DNA of 6,090 nt from Desulfobacteraceae bacterium (lineage in GTDB: Bacteria > Desulfobacterota > DSM-4660 > Desulfatiglandales > Desulfatiglandaceae). The translations under genes were made by a program, and so were the position numbers. The notes beneath the pieces were generated by a model. The model searched no databases. It was not told the origin of the DNA and worked only from the letters and a program-made list of their open reading frames with translations. Location: positions 1-6,090 of the forward strand of contig JAUVRS010000174.1 of the NCBI GenBank assembly GCA_030597505.1, written 5' to 3'. Shown piece after piece: positions 5,869-6,090 of the stretch (position 1 is the first letter of the stretch; each line of letters starts with the position of its first letter).

Positions 5869-6090
5869 TTCAGATCCTCCCTGAATGCCCCTTGCCGGGG
5901 AGAAATCCCAGAGTCCATTTTACGCTTCCCCGCTTTCGGGTGGCGCGAACTTATCCGGCATTAGGAGACTGTCCTAGAATGAGATAGTTTTTTCAAGATC
6001 AAGGTGGGCGTAAACTATAACCACAGGAATACATTAAAGTATTTCGAGGATTATCATTTGAGTCTGACGCAGAGATTGGGAAAAATAGCC
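5869..6090. other. Right flank: upstream region of the crotonase gene, no gene seen
   Basis: No coding frame is convincing here. On the minus strand TATAGT (6019-6014) is a fair -10 box but has no good -35 at the right distance, so the promoter of the crotonase gene is not settled. TAGGA (5962-5966) and TCCTA (5972-5976) form a small inverted repeat around GACTG that could be an operator or the tip of a repeated element. The remaining sequence to 6090 is unexplained. Confidence 0.45.
5876..5881 (-). promoter_or_regulatory. Ribosome binding site of the crotonase gene
   Basis: On the minus strand GGGAGG stands 7 nt before the ATG at 5868. This is a strong match with ideal spacing and settles the start. 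Confidence 0.75.

Overview
The window looks like an ordinary stretch of a moderate-GC Gram-negative chromosome. The best guess is a Desulfobacterota (former Deltaproteobacteria, sulfate-reducer type) genome. That is inferred from three things: an orphan GAF histidine kinase with an unusual cysteine-bearing C-terminus, a secreted beta-helix protein ending in a short module I associate with that group, and a crotonase-fold acyl-CoA enzyme. No rRNA, tRNA, CRISPR array, transposase gene or phage gene is visible.

Layout from left to right. Positions 1-418 hold no convincing gene. Positions 419-2200 (minus) encode a 593-residue secreted right-handed parallel beta-helix (pectate-lyase-like) protein. 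A good sigma70-type promoter lies about 200 bp upstream of it (2400-2428, minus), giving a long leader with an inverted repeat. The non-coding stretch 2201-2816 also holds a compact 142-bp MITE-like element at 2665-2806 with 26-bp terminal inverted repeats. Its right end runs into the ribosome binding site of the next gene. Positions 2817-3143 (plus) encode a small membrane protein of unknown function. It is followed after 35 bp by a 605-residue cytosolic GAF/histidine-kinase protein (3179-4996, plus); the two are probably one operon. A short convergent gap of 71 bp separates the kinase from an enoyl-CoA hydratase/isomerase (crotonase) family gene at 5068-5868 (minus). The last 220 bp are non-coding, with the hydratase upstream region and possibly the edge of a repeated element.

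The genes do not form an obvious pathway. The beta-helix protein acts outside the cytoplasm, probably on or in polysaccharide. The small membrane protein and the kinase may form a sensing unit, but no response regulator is nearby. The crotonase belongs to acyl-CoA metabolism, although both classical catalytic glutamates appear to be replaced, so its reaction cannot be named. The points most worth a second look are the MITE-like element fused to a ribosome binding site, the atypical kinase, the non-canonical crotonase active site, and the detachable C-terminal module of the beta-helix protein. I see no strong case for a wholly new multi-gene system here.
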